Assembly: GCF_004001045.1 (NCBI RefSeq)
Contig: NZ_BIMK01000013.1
Location: 124,001 to 188,000, forward strand
Source of the DNA: Paenibacillus chibensis
GTDB lineage: Bacteria > Bacillota > Bacilli > Paenibacillales > Paenibacillaceae
Reading direction: 5' to 3'
Length of the DNA stretch: 64,000 nt
In this document: in pieces, positions 22,844 through 31,499 of the stretch
Layout: each line of letters opens with the position of its first letter
Numbering within the stretch: position 1 is the first letter of the stretch
The notes under the pieces: model-generated
What the model saw: the letters and a program-made list of their open reading frames with translations, nothing else
Told to the model about the DNA's origin: nothing
The model's database searches: none
Translations under genes and position numbers: made by a program

Positions 22844-24589
22844 TTGAATCGTTTGCGGAAAATGCTGTCGCCATGGGAAGAAATGGATGATGCCGAATTG
22901 GTCAAGGAGGCTCAATCCGGAAAGCAGGAAGCTTTTGGGGAGTTGATTCGCAGGCATCGATCCAAGGTATACGGATACGCCAGAACGATCGTACCGGAAG
23001 CGCATGCTGCTGAGGATATCGTTCAGGACGCGTTAATCCGGGCTTTTCTTCATTTGGGAAAGCTGGTCGACGTCGGACGATTTCTGCCGTGGATGCATCG
23101 GATCGTCCGTAATCAAGCCTTAACACGGCTCAAGAAGGATGCCCTACGGAAGGAGAACACCTTTACGAGTCTGGAAACCGGAAAGCTTGAGCATGGCGAG
23201 CCGCCGGAGCCCTGGAACCGGCTTGATTACGTGCTGATGAGAGTCGGCCACTCCTTGGAACAGGAAGCGATGCAGGAAGGTTTGCCGGAAGAGAGAGTGA
23301 TGCGGCAGGAAACCCAGCGGGTGCTGCTGGAGATCATTGATTGCCTGAAGCCCAGGGAGCGTCAAATTTTCGAGGCACATTTTTTCGATCAGCTGTCGCC
23401 TGCTGAAATTGCCCGCCAGTTCGACTTGTCATCCGCCAATGTATATCAAATTCTGTCCCGCTCCCGTAAGAAAGTAATCCAGGAACGAATTCGGGTTACC
23501 GTTGACGCCTACATTCGAAGCAGAAGGGATTGGGGAGTTATGGAGAACGTATTGTTATCAGCGGAGCTCTTTCAGGAACAGGAATATTCATGGTCGTCGG
23601 GAGGACATGTTCTGAAATCGCTGGCCAAAGCAGCGGGGAAGGACTATTCGCTGGCCATGGTCATGGGATTGACCGGACTCGGATTCCGGATTCAGATTGT
23701 ACCGGAGAACGTACATATCGCCGGTCCTACGGCTTTTGATTTTGAAAGTGTTTTTTCCAGAGGAATGCGTCACTTGGGATTCACGACGAAGATAGTGAAC
23801 GGGATGAAGCCGGAGATCGGGGTGAATGCCAGTCTGCTTGCTGACAGCGATACAAGCATAAAAGCCAAGGGAAAGCGGAACATCCATCAAGCTCTACCCG
23901 ATGCGCTGGATGTCATTCATCAAGCTTTGGATCGTGGGTATCCTGTGATGGGCTGGGATCTATTCATGCCCGAATTCGGCATCCTCTATGGATATGATGA
24001 TAAACTGAAACAGCTTAGCGCGGATGAATTTGGCCGAAAAGGCACACTTGCGTATGATCATCTGGGAAGGGGCGTTCTAGAAGAAATATTCATTCTCACG
24101 GTAGATGAATCTTTTCCGGTGACGTTCAAAGAACAGTTGAGGGATGCTTTCCATATGATCCTGGAGCATCTTCGGGGTGAAGAGCCGCAAATACCGGCCG
24201 GCACAATCAAAGGACTTGCCGCTTATGACGCATGGCGTGACGCTTTCCGCAAGGGGGCGGTCGAGCCTAACGGGAACGCGTACAATGCCGCGGTTTATGG
24301 CGACGCCAGAAAATATGCGGTACAGTTTTTAAGCGAAGCGGCGCACTACCTGGAGAAGGAGGGAACTGACAACATTCAGCTATGCCAACACATCCGTGAA
24401 GCGGCAGACACTTATCGTGAGATCGTGCAGCTTTTTGAAGAGCTGCAAAGTCTTTTCCCGTTCCCAAGCGGCGGTGAACCGAACGAGGATGATCAATCGC
24501 GGAAGGCGATAGCGCTGTTGGAGCAGCTCCAGACATTAGAATGGAAAGGCATGACTCAACTTGAAAGTGTATGGAGGATTTTAAATTAA
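22844..24589 (+). CDS. ECF-type sigma factor with large C-terminal C39/BtrH-like extension
   Basis: 581 residues from TTG 22844 (AGGAGAGGG six bases upstream); the frame extends further up without a ribosome site. Region 2 is AFGELIRRHRSKVYGYARTIVPEAHAAEDIVQDALIRAFLHL, about residues 30-75, and region 4 is LKPRERQIFEAHFFDQLSPAEIARQFDLSSANVYQILSRSRKKV, about 165-210. The linker between them is longer than usual. After that come about 370 extra residues. Parts of these (GLTGLGFRIQIV; RGYPVMGWDLFMPEFGILYGYDD) resemble BtrH_N or C39-like papain-fold proteins. No anti-sigma gene is adjacent, so the extension may control the sigma part. The fold assignment of the extension is tentative. Confidence 0.8.
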   Translation: MNRLRKMLSPWEEMDDAELVKEAQSGKQEAFGELIRRHRSKVYGYARTIVPEAHAAEDIVQDALIRAFLHLGKLVDVGRFLPWMHRIVRNQALTRLKKDALRKENTFTSLETGKLEHGEPPEPWNRLDYVLMRVGHSLEQEAMQEGLPEERVMRQETQRVLLEIIDCLKPRERQIFEAHFFDQLSPAEIARQFDLSSANVYQILSRSRKKVIQERIRVTVDAYIRSRRDWGVMENVLLSAELFQEQEYSWSSGGHVLKSLAKAAGKDYSLAMVMGLTGLGFRIQIVPENVHIAGPTAFDFESVFSRGMRHLGFTTKIVNGMKPEIGVNASLLADSDTSIKAKGKRNIHQALPDALDVIHQALDRGYPVMGWDLFMPEFGILYGYDDKLKQLSADEFGRKGTLAYDHLGRGVLEEIFILTVDESFPVTFKEQLRDAFHMILEHLRGEEPQIPAGTIKGLAAYDAWRDAFRKGAVEPNGNAYNAAVYGDARKYAVQFLSEAAHYLEKEGTDNIQLCQHIREAADTYREIVQLFEELQSLFPFPSGGEPNEDDQSRKAIALLEQLQTLEWKGMTQLESVWRILN

Positions 24590-24613
24590 TAGCATTAAAT
24601 ATAAATGTGATGA

Positions 24614-24655
24614 ACAAAGGAGATTTGATCCAGCGGATCGAGTCTCCTTTGTTTT
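24614..24655. terminator. Bidirectional terminator between the sigma factor and WYL genes
   Basis: ACAAAGGAGA (24614-24623) pairs with TCTCCTTTGT (24643-24652), and an inner GATC/GATC stem adds to it; TTTT follows. It touches the stop of the leftward WYL gene. Confidence 0.85.
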
Positions 24656-25574
24656 ACGTCGTTTGCGTCGATGAGTCATAGAGCTGAAGGCTGTCGTAGA
24701 ATAATTGTCTGACCATGTCCCTCAGCGCTTTGGGTTCGATGACTTCAGCTTCAGGTCCGTACTTCAAGAGCAGTCTTGCCACATAAGAATACTCTTGTTC
24801 AGGAATGACTTCGCACCATACCCCGTTCGAAATCTTCTGAAATAAGGGATCGGATTCGGCCATCCGGACACCCAAGTCCGTAAATTGGATGACAGCATTC
24901 TCGCCTTCACGATCATCACTGGCTGCAAGCCATTGCCGGAGAGAGGGAAGATTCGTCATGCTCTTGCTCTGCAATATCATATCCATCACCCGATCCGCCC
25001 GGAATAAAATAATCCTATCCTTATGATAAGCAGGCATATACCAATAACCGTGTTCGAAATACAGGCCGATCGGAAAAACCAGAAAGTCCCTTTCTCCGGA
25101 AGCGGAACGGTAATGCATTTTAACCTCAACTTGATTGATCGAAGCCTCCAGGATCAAAGTCGTGTACGGTGAAGCTGCATGGGTGGGCATCATGCGAAAG
25201 GACACATGCTGCTTCAACTGATCGATGCTTTGCTGCACATCGTCAGGCAGCTCGGCGTAATAATGTTCAGATAGATGTGCCCGCACCTCCCCGAACGGAA
25301 TATCCGGAAGATCCTCGAGCAGCTTTAGCATGAGAAAAAGCCCCATGGCTTCGTCGCGGGATAAGTGCAGCGGTGGCAGCAGCCGATTAGGCAGCGCCCG
25401 GTATCCGCCATGAGGACCTTGTTCCGTATATAAGGGCAAGCCGGTGCGCTGCAAATAGTCCAGGTCTCTCTGGATCGTCCTTACGGAAACATCAAACCGT
25501 TCGGCCAGTTCGCGCGCCGTATATTTTTTGCGGGAATCCAACATCCGCATGAGGGCAACCCTGCGTTCGTTCAT
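24654..25574 (-). CDS. WYL-domain helix-turn-helix regulator (YobV/YafY type)
   Basis: 306 residues from ATG 25574 with CGGAG eight bases upstream; a longer frame is open but lacks such a site. The N-terminal HTH_11 winged helix is RVALMRMLDSRKKYTARELAERF and VSVRTIQRDLDYL; the WYL domain (about 135-215) and WCX tail follow. WYL domains bind small ligands or nucleic acid and turn regulators on or off. It is divergent from a DHFR-like reductase gene, its most likely target. A GACA/TGTC repeat lies between the two starts. Confidence 0.9.
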   Translation of the reverse strand: MNERRVALMRMLDSRKKYTARELAERFDVSVRTIQRDLDYLQRTGLPLYTEQGPHGGYRALPNRLLPPLHLSRDEAMGLFLMLKLLEDLPDIPFGEVRAHLSEHYYAELPDDVQQSIDQLKQHVSFRMMPTHAASPYTTLILEASINQVEVKMHYRSASGERDFLVFPIGLYFEHGYWYMPAYHKDRIILFRADRVMDMILQSKSMTNLPSLRQWLAASDDREGENAVIQFTDLGVRMAESDPLFQKISNGVWCEVIPEQEYSYVARLLLKYGPEAEVIEPKALRDMVRQLFYDSLQLYDSSTQTT

Positions 25575-25618
25575 CTTATACGCTCCGTTCCATGATTCAT
25601 TTTTATTCCAATAACTAC

Positions 25619-25631
25619 GACAAAGTATGTC
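25619..25631. promoter_or_regulatory. Possible WYL-regulator operator
   Basis: GACA (25619-25622), five bases, TGTC (25628-25631), lying midway between the divergent starts at 25574 and 25674. The arms are short, so chance is not excluded. Confidence 0.35.
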
Positions 25632-25673
25632 ATAAATATGTTGTATCATCAAGTCAGAAGGGAGCGAAGAGAT

Positions 25674-26225
25674 ATGAATGATGAAAAGCAAAGTAAGGTT
25701 GTACTGTATATTGCCATGAGCTTGGACGGTTATATCGCACGGCCGGATGGCTCGGTGGAGTGGCTGTACGACGTCAAGGGAGACGGAGGAGACAACGGGT
25801 ATGCAGCGTTTTATAATACGATCGGTACTCTAGTCATGGGCAGATTGACGTATGAAATTGTGCTTCAGCTCTCAGAGGAATTTCTTTATAAAGGCAAGCC
25901 GTGTTATATTACAACCCGAAATCCGTCGCAGTATGAAAATGCGCCCGATGTGTTCTTTACAGACGAGCCTATGAGTGAACTTGTTCCGCGTCTCAAGAAA
26001 ACGTCGAAAGGGGATATCTGGCTGGCTGGCGGGGGGCAAATGGTTCAGGTTTTTTTGCAGGAGGGACTGCTTGATGAAGCTGTCATTGCCGTCATTCCTA
26101 AAGTGCTTGGCGAGGGCATCCCCCTATTTCCTGAAGGGACGGTTCCAAGCTCGTTTGAGTTATCGAGGGTAGAACAACTCGGAGATATTGCCTTGCTGTA
26201 TTATTCGAAACATACTAGCAGTTAA
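25674..26225 (+). CDS. Dihydrofolate reductase-like (RibD C-terminal fold) protein
   Basis: 183 residues from ATG 25674 (GGGAG upstream). The start KVVLYIAMSLDGYIARPDGS is the hallmark of YwjB/YyaP-type members of the RibD_C/DHFR fold, and GDIWLAGGGQMVQVFLQEGLLDE the NADPH-binding loop. Members are often annotated as dihydrofolate reductase, but the true substrate of this subgroup is unknown. It is divergent from a WYL regulator. The last 4 bases overlap the convergent glycosyltransferase gene. Confidence 0.9.
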   Translation: MNDEKQSKVVLYIAMSLDGYIARPDGSVEWLYDVKGDGGDNGYAAFYNTIGTLVMGRLTYEIVLQLSEEFLYKGKPCYITTRNPSQYENAPDVFFTDEPMSELVPRLKKTSKGDIWLAGGGQMVQVFLQEGLLDEAVIAVIPKVLGEGIPLFPEGTVPSSFELSRVEQLGDIALLYYSKHTSS

Positions 26226-27859
26226 ATCGATTTTGGAACGGAGTATGGCGTGTTCCATTTCTGTTCATAGTAGGCCTTGTCTCTTCGCAGCTGATCAAAG
26301 CTTGCTTCGTCATAATCCGGGTTATGAATGCTGCCCCCGTCATGATGAATCACCAATAGATCCTCTATGATTGCAATCTTGTATCCCGTTCGCTTGATCC
26401 GCTCGCAGTAGTCAGCAATACAGAATATTCGGCTGCCGTAATTTCCGTCGAGACCTCCGATTCTTTCGAACAGGCTACGTTTCATCGCCATACAGCATAA
26501 AGACAGATCTTCACCATGGTAATAAAAGCCTTTAGATCTATTATTTAAGTCGCCCAGTTGATTCGAATTGTCGTCGGCCGATAAGCCAGCGAAGGTACCG
26601 GGGCGACGATTTTCCACCGTTGTGTCGGTCTTCGTACCGCTTATGCCTATGTCGGGTTGGACTTCCAAGGGTTGGATCAAACGCATGATCCAGCTTCGAT
26701 CAGGTTTAAAAGTATCCGGGTCCAGTAATATGATGTAATTTCCGGAAGACTTGCGGCATCCGATCGATGCTCCTGAAGCATAACCAAGATTGGCGGATGA
26801 ATACACAATGCTGAACAGCTCCGGATCCAGTTCGGGCAAACGCAGAACGGTCTCATCCGTCGAACCGTTATCCACCAGTATGATTTCTAGGTTCGGATAA
26901 CGGCCTGGTTTTTGTAGACTGGCAAGACATCGATGTGTAGAGGGCCAATGATTATGGGTCACGATGATGATACTGACCTTCGGGAAAAGCAGTTCCATCA
27001 TGACCTGGTTACTCGAATCGGTTACCATCGGGGAAGTTCGGGTCAGAGCGAAGTACTCGCTCGCTTCGGATTGTAACGAAACCCATGCTGGGGCATCCGG
27101 AGCTGCGAAGGTTCGTTGAAGATTTTCCGGGAGCTTTGGCAGCAAAGGAGGCGATGGATAATGTGAACGAAGTCTGGATGCATGTACATCCATCTGTTCA
27201 TCTAAGCCGTCCCAAACCCATCGGTGATGCTCTACCCGCGTAACCAGCGGAGCCCAGAAAGAATGCTGGACGATCGACACCGGATAATCAATTTGGAACC
27301 GTTCTCTGATATAATCGATCGACCAGTTCAGATACCGGATATCATCGTTATTCTGAAGATCATCCGAAAGGCTGATAGGGCGGCAGGAGCAAAGTGTGAT
27401 TAACCAAATATTCGATTGCAGCTGTTTCACTTTGACGTGCCGGGCTACTTCTTCATCATTGGCATGATCTTTATGCAGTGCTGTTATCCGGGTCGTCATA
27501 AAGAACACGCGATGTCCAAGGCTTGTATACTGCTGCCAAGTCCGCTGGTGGCGATACCATGGACTTTCTTCCAAATCCATCGACGGAAAAATCAAGACGT
27601 CAAAGATACCGGCAGCTTCATCGGACGATCGCGACTGCAGATATTCAGCAGCTTCAGAATTTTCTTGCAAAGGATCTGGAGTCACCGCCTGTGAATAAGG
27701 CGTGGCGAACCCCGGAGAAGGGAGAGACGAATTTGAAAGAGAAGGCAGGCGCCGGTGTTGCTTCGAGCACCTCGTATTGTTCGTTCCGGATTTCAAGATC
27801 GAGGGGGATTCCATTAATGTTCGCGGCTTCGGGTGCTTCGTTCTTGCTCTGCTCATCAT
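26222..27859 (-). CDS. Glycosyltransferase with GT2 domain and a degenerate N-terminal GT half
   Basis: 545 residues from ATG 27859, six bases after GGGAGG. Residues about 275-540 form a GT2 domain: VSIIIVTHNHWPSTHRCLASL, VDNGSTDE, and LDPDTF as the metal-binding DxD-like site. The preceding part starts with FDVLIFPSMDLEESPWYRHQRTWQQYTSLGHRVFFMTTRI, the beginning of a GT4-like N-lobe, but after VWDGLDEQMDV the usual second lobe is missing. It looks like a shortened two-enzyme fusion. Probably surface polysaccharide synthesis; acceptor unknown. The first 100 residues are low-complexity and basic. Confidence 0.8.
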   Translation of the reverse strand: MMSRARTKHPKPRTLMESPSILKSGTNNTRCSKQHRRLPSLSNSSLPSPGFATPYSQAVTPDPLQENSEAAEYLQSRSSDEAAGIFDVLIFPSMDLEESPWYRHQRTWQQYTSLGHRVFFMTTRITALHKDHANDEEVARHVKVKQLQSNIWLITLCSCRPISLSDDLQNNDDIRYLNWSIDYIRERFQIDYPVSIVQHSFWAPLVTRVEHHRWVWDGLDEQMDVHASRLRSHYPSPPLLPKLPENLQRTFAAPDAPAWVSLQSEASEYFALTRTSPMVTDSSNQVMMELLFPKVSIIIVTHNHWPSTHRCLASLQKPGRYPNLEIILVDNGSTDETVLRLPELDPELFSIVYSSANLGYASGASIGCRKSSGNYIILLDPDTFKPDRSWIMRLIQPLEVQPDIGISGTKTDTTVENRRPGTFAGLSADDNSNQLGDLNNRSKGFYYHGEDLSLCCMAMKRSLFERIGGLDGNYGSRIFCIADYCERIKRTGYKIAIIEDLLVIHHDGGSIHNPDYDEASFDQLRRDKAYYEQKWNTPYSVPKSI

Positions 27860-28064
27860 GTATTTCCTCCCTAAGCGGATGTCTACCATCAAAATATGTA
27901 TCCGTGCCTGACTCCGATTGGGTAAAAGCATAGCAATTAAAAAGTCTCCATCGGCAGGTTGTGTATAGCAAATGGACACGACGGAACGGAAGCGGGCTAT
28001 GGATGACGAGAAAGGCCTACTTCGTCGTAAGAGCGAGCCCAAATAACAAATCATGCATAAGAAA

Positions 28065-28095
28065 AAGCCGCATAGCTGCGGCCTTTTCTTTCGTT
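28065..28095 (-). terminator. Terminator of the que operon
   Basis: Read leftward, GGCCGCA is followed by GCTA and TGCGGC, then TTTTT; it lies 20 bases beyond the queF stop. The rest of 27860-28113 carries the leader of the glycosyltransferase gene. Confidence 0.85.
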
Positions 28096-28113
28096 TATCA
28101 AGGGAAGCTGATG

Positions 28114-28611
28114 TTAACGGTTATCGATCTTCTCCGGATACATATCGTGATTGATCAGACGCTGCTCAGCCATCTGCTCGAATTTGGTTCCGGGCTTGCC
28201 GTAGTTGCAGTACGGGTCGATCGAGATCCCGCCGCGCGGCGTGAATTTGCCCCATACTTCGATATAGCGCGGCTGCATCAACTTGATCAGATCGTTCATG
28301 ATAATGTTCATGCAGTCCTCATGGAAATCGCCATGGTTGCGGAAGCTGAAGAGATAGAGCTTCAGGGACTTGCTTTCCACCATTTTCTGATCCGGAATGT
28401 AGCTGATATGCAGCGTGGCGAAATCCGGCTGACCGGTAATCGGACAAAGGCTCGTAAATTCGGGAAAATTAAATTTGACGAAATAATCGCGATAGGCATG
28501 TTTATTATCAAAGCTCTCCAGCACCTCCGGCGCATACTGAAATACATATTTGGTTCCCTGGTTGCCGAGAAGCGTTAAATCTTGCATTTCTTCAGGGTGT
28601 CTGCCTGTCAT
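28114..28611 (-). CDS. queF: NADPH-dependent 7-cyano-7-deazaguanine (preQ0) reductase
   Basis: 165 residues from ATG 28611 with AGGAGG eight bases upstream. Unimodular QueF: the thioimide-forming Cys56 in [19 protein letters not shown], the catalytic Asp of QPDF, and the family HGDFHEDC stretch, ending with [11 protein letters not shown]. It reduces preQ0 to preQ1, the last free-base step of queuosine precursor synthesis, in the cytosol. It is the final gene of the leftward queC-D-E-F operon (33 bases after queE) and under the same preQ1 riboswitch. Confidence 0.97.
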   Translation of the reverse strand: MTGRHPEEMQDLTLLGNQGTKYVFQYAPEVLESFDNKHAYRDYFVKFNFPEFTSLCPITGQPDFATLHISYIPDQKMVESKSLKLYLFSFRNHGDFHEDCMNIIMNDLIKLMQPRYIEVWGKFTPRGGISIDPYCNYGKPGTKFEQMAEQRLINHDMYPEKIDNR

Positions 28612-28644
28612 TTGTATATCCTCCTTGTTCATGCGACCGGCGTC

Positions 28645-29403
28645 TTAAACGCCTCGCTTATTGCCCCAAACCAGGGTGTGCAGCTGCGGAAGCACCCGAA
28701 CATCGTTGAGTGCGTCGGCTGCCACGACCTTGTCGATCAGCTCCTCATACTGCAGCAGCAGTTCAGCGGCATGATCCGCTTTGTCCATACGTGTCACGTC
28801 GCGGTTACCAACCTGGAGGTACAGCGTTGCGCCCGGATATCGGCTGTGTACCTCTATAGCGTATTCCAGATCCCGGTCATCAAAAATAACGACTTTGAGG
28901 CTGTAAGCATATTCCCCGGTACGGCACTGAAGTTTATTCACGATGGCATCGAGCGCATCCCAATCCGTCGTCATACCTGAGCTGGGCGGTTTCGGGGATA
29001 GTGTGACTTCATCCACCTCTGCCAGCCAGTCCTGCCAGCGGGAGCCTTGCGTTTCCACGGCGATCCGGATGCCGGAGGCTTTTAGCAGGGACACAAGCCC
29101 AGAGAGCTGGGGAAGCAGCAATGGGTTTCCGCCGGAAAGGGTCACATGGGAAAAACGATTTCCGCCAATCCGCTTCAGCTCGGACCAAATCTCTTCGGCG
29201 TTCATTTTTCGGATATCCTTGACGCCGCTGCCGTCCCATGTAAAGGCGGAGTCGCACCAGGAGCAGCGAAAGTCACAGCCGGCGGTGCGTACGAACATCG
29301 TTTTTTGACCGATGACCATGCCCTCGCCCTGAACGGTCGGTCCGAAAATTTCCAGTACCGGAACAGGCAATTCTGTTTTTACAGCTTCGTTTATCTGGTT
29401 CAT
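28645..29403 (-). CDS. queE: 7-carboxy-7-deazaguanine synthase (radical SAM)
   Basis: 252 residues. The radical-SAM cluster ligands are Cys43, Cys47 and Cys50 in AGCDFRCSWCDS, a CX3CX2C spacing, and the SAM-binding GGNP-type stretch is LSGGNPLL. The enzyme converts carboxy-tetrahydropterin to CDG. I chose the ATG at 29403 because it overlaps the queD stop as ATGA; an upstream ATG at 29415 exists. ExsB-, QueD- and QueF-type genes surround it. Confidence 0.96.
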   Translation of the reverse strand: MNQINEAVKTELPVPVLEIFGPTVQGEGMVIGQKTMFVRTAGCDFRCSWCDSAFTWDGSGVKDIRKMNAEEIWSELKRIGGNRFSHVTLSGGNPLLLPQLSGLVSLLKASGIRIAVETQGSRWQDWLAEVDEVTLSPKPPSSGMTTDWDALDAIVNKLQCRTGEYAYSLKVVIFDDRDLEYAIEVHSRYPGATLYLQVGNRDVTRMDKADHAAELLLQYEELIDKVVAADALNDVRVLPQLHTLVWGNKRGV

Positions 29404-29891
29404 GACTCCACCCATTCCCGCCGGAACTCGGCATAACTGGTCGGGGTTTCGAACAATCTGACGAATTCCGTACGTCCTTGGTCGATCAGCCCTGCGTAAG
29501 GCTCCAAGCTTAGGGCCGTCTCCATTTGCTCATAGAGCCAGATCACCATGTTTTCCGCCGTCGTATTCATCGGGGGAAGGGTCTCATTCAGGTAGCGATG
29601 ATCCAGGTAAGGCTCGATTCGCTGCTTCCAAATCTCCTTTACGACTCCAAAATCGGCTGCGATTCCAATCTCGTTCGGATAAGCGCTAATCCCGAAAACG
29701 GCTTTATAGGTATGCCCATGCAGGTTTTTGCATTTTCCTTCATAGGCATGCAGGTGATGGGCGGCATCGAAGGTGAACTCCTTGCTGACCAATACGCGGT
29801 AATGCTTGTATTTTAACTCCCCCGTCTGGATGTCCGTGCCCAGCTGCTGCAGGTGGTCAACGATGCGGAAAGCTCCCGGGTTCCCGTTCAT
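29400..29891 (-). CDS. queD: 6-carboxy-5,6,7,8-tetrahydropterin synthase
   Basis: 163 residues from ATG 29891, which overlaps the queC stop as ATGA; a longer open frame within queC is not needed. Zinc ligands are in [13 protein letters not shown] and NLHGHTYK (His46, His58, His60 approx.), with Cys54 as the catalytic thiol. The first 28 residues extend beyond the usual QueD start. It makes carboxy-tetrahydropterin from dihydroneopterin triphosphate, the second step to preQ0; folE-type GTP cyclohydrolase is not in the window. Confidence 0.95.
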   Translation of the reverse strand: MNGNPGAFRIVDHLQQLGTDIQTGELKYKHYRVLVSKEFTFDAAHHLHAYEGKCKNLHGHTYKAVFGISAYPNEIGIAADFGVVKEIWKQRIEPYLDHRYLNETLPPMNTTAENMVIWLYEQMETALSLEPYAGLIDQGRTEFVRLFETPTSYAEFRREWVES

Positions 29892-30556
29892 CGGTTGATC
29901 CCCTGGGATTGGCTTTGCAAATACTGCTCCAGTCCTCTGCGCCGCAGCTGGCAGGAAGGACATTCGCCGCAGCCGTCGCCCATCACGCCGTTATAACAGG
30001 TCAGCGTCCGTTCGCGAATGAAATCCAAGGCGCCCATTTGGTCCGCCATCTCCCACGTATCGGCTTTATCCAGCCACATGAGCGGGGTATGGATGACGAA
30101 ATTATAGTCCATCGCCAGGTTCAATGTGACATTGAGGGATTTGACGAAGGAATCACGGCAATCGGGATACCCGCTGAAATCCGTCTCGCAAACGCCGGTG
30201 ACCAGATGTCTCGCGCCAGCGCCTTTGGCCATCACGGCCGCAAAGCTGAGGAACAAAAGATTGCGGCCTTCGACAAAAGTGCTGGGAAGCTCGCCGGCAT
30301 CCTGTTTAATTTCAATGTTGCTGCGGGTCAGCGCGTTGGGAGCGAGCTGATTGAGCAGGCTCATGTTCAAAACTGTGTTTTTGACGCCGAGTTCTTCGGC
30401 AATGCTTTGCGCGCATTTAATCTCGAGGCGGTGACGCTGACCATAGTCGAACGTGACCGTTTCCACCTCTCTGAACTGCTGCTTTGCCCAGAACAGGCAG
30501 GTGGTGCTGTCTTGGCCGCCGCTGAATACGACAACCGCTTTTTCATTTTTAAGCAT
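29888..30556 (-). CDS. queC: 7-cyano-7-deazaguanine (preQ0) synthase
   Basis: 222 residues, first gene of the operon, with GGAGAGG seven bases before the ATG. The PP-loop [10 protein letters not shown] near residue 13 binds ATP, and the C-terminal [16 protein letters not shown] cluster binds zinc. It turns CDG plus ammonia into preQ0 with ATP. The coding region begins about 130 bases downstream of the preQ1 riboswitch, so its expression should fall when preQ1 is plentiful. Confidence 0.97.
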   Translation of the reverse strand: MLKNEKAVVVFSGGQDSTTCLFWAKQQFREVETVTFDYGQRHRLEIKCAQSIAEELGVKNTVLNMSLLNQLAPNALTRSNIEIKQDAGELPSTFVEGRNLLFLSFAAVMAKGAGARHLVTGVCETDFSGYPDCRDSFVKSLNVTLNLAMDYNFVIHTPLMWLDKADTWEMADQMGALDFIRERTLTCYNGVMGDGCGECPSCQLRRRGLEQYLQSQSQGINR

Positions 30557-30642
30557 AAAAAAACCTCTCCATCTTCAGAATGTGTTGTACAAGCGATCGG
30601 CATCGCTTCTACCTTCGAAGAGAGAGGGTTCTTGAACTGTCT

Positions 30643-30681
30643 CGAAAAACCAAGCCCAGCAGGAAATAAACCCGGGTGGGC
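30643..30681 (-). terminator. Possible riboswitch expression platform (attenuator)
   Basis: Read leftward just after the aptamer: GCCCA (30681-30677) can pair with TGGGC (30658-30654), followed by TTGG and TTTTT. The stem is short (5 bp plus possible inner pairing). Transcription attenuation is inference from place and T-run. Confidence 0.45.
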
Positions 30682-30684
30682 CGT

Positions 30685-30720
30685 CTTAGTTTTTTATAGA
30701 GGGAGTTCGCGAACCTCTCC
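30685..30720 (-). promoter_or_regulatory. preQ1 class I riboswitch aptamer
   Basis: Read leftward, the RNA has GAGAGGTTC, a short loop, CTCCCTCT, then the A-rich ATAAAAAACTAAG tail. The AGAGG/CCTCT-type P1 stem and the A-tail that folds back as an H-type pseudoknot are the signature of the preQ1-I aptamer. It stands ahead of queC-D-E-F, its usual target in Firmicutes. Confidence 0.92.
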
Positions 30721-30781
30721 CGGTGGCGGCATGAAGCCGCAGCCGGACTTTCTTCTGTTCGGCGCGTTGAAGCGCGGACTC

Positions 30782-30787
30782 ATTATA
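30782..30787 (-). promoter_or_regulatory. Extended -10 promoter of the que operon
   Basis: On the minus strand TGTTATAATG gives TG-n-TATAAT (30787-30782), about 60 bases before the riboswitch. No strong -35. Confidence 0.6.
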
Positions 30788-30818
30788 ACACAAGTTGCGA
30801 GAAGGTGAATACCCTGCG

Positions 30819-31472
30819 TCAATCTTCCAGCAGTTCACCGAAATATCGGAGGAATGCCGGTTCAACTTCGCTAAAACGGATTTCAAGCGCCTCAGCTGCA
30901 GCATCGGCTTCATCGGACCACAGCGCAGGGCAGGACTCTACCAGCTCGATCGTTTCCTTGCACCAGCGTATGTACTGCACTTCCTGCTCCAATCCTTTTT
31001 TCAGCACCGCAGAGCTCATCAAAATACGCGCTTTCATAACATTTCGTTCCCTGATGCTGTCCCAGCGTTCATGCAAAATGCGCTTCATTTTGGCGAGCCG
31101 CTGTTCCCGTTCTTTCTGGTAAGCCTTCAGCTGAAAAATTACTTCTTCGAATGGAAGGTTATCCATAAAAGAAACCTGCATCAGGAAGGAATCCTTCAGT
31201 TTGGGCGTTTCGGGAGGCGATAACAGCCAGTTCATGAGCTCCTGCTGGCCTTTTTCCGTGATCGAATACATTTTCTTGTCCGGTTTACCTGATTGCGGCA
31301 GCGTGCGGCTGGCAATGCATCCTTCCTGCTCGAGACGACCCAGCTCGGGATAAATTTGCGAGAGATGCGAATGCCAGAAAATGCTCATGAAATCATCAAA
31401 TTCTTTTTTTAAATCATAGCCCGTGGCTTCCCATTTGCTGAGAAAACCCAAAATTCCATATTTTAACGACAT
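30819..31472 (-). CDS. PadR-family regulator with C-terminal helical domain
   Basis: 217 residues. PadR winged helix: LKYGILGFLSKWEATGYDLKKEF, SHLSQIYPELGRLEQEGCI, and MYSITEKGQQEL. The second half is the long alpha-helical Vir_act_alpha_C dimerisation domain. PadR proteins repress efflux or detoxification genes and are released by small ligands. It starts 27 bases after the stop of an MFS gene in the same direction, so the pump and its regulator probably share a transcript. The que promoter begins just past its stop. Confidence 0.92.
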   Translation of the reverse strand: MSLKYGILGFLSKWEATGYDLKKEFDDFMSIFWHSHLSQIYPELGRLEQEGCIASRTLPQSGKPDKKMYSITEKGQQELMNWLLSPPETPKLKDSFLMQVSFMDNLPFEEVIFQLKAYQKEREQRLAKMKRILHERWDSIRERNVMKARILMSSAVLKKGLEQEVQYIRWCKETIELVESCPALWSDEADAAAEALEIRFSEVEPAFLRYFGELLED

Positions 31473-31499
31473 GAATAATCTTCCTCTCTATGTACGGTT

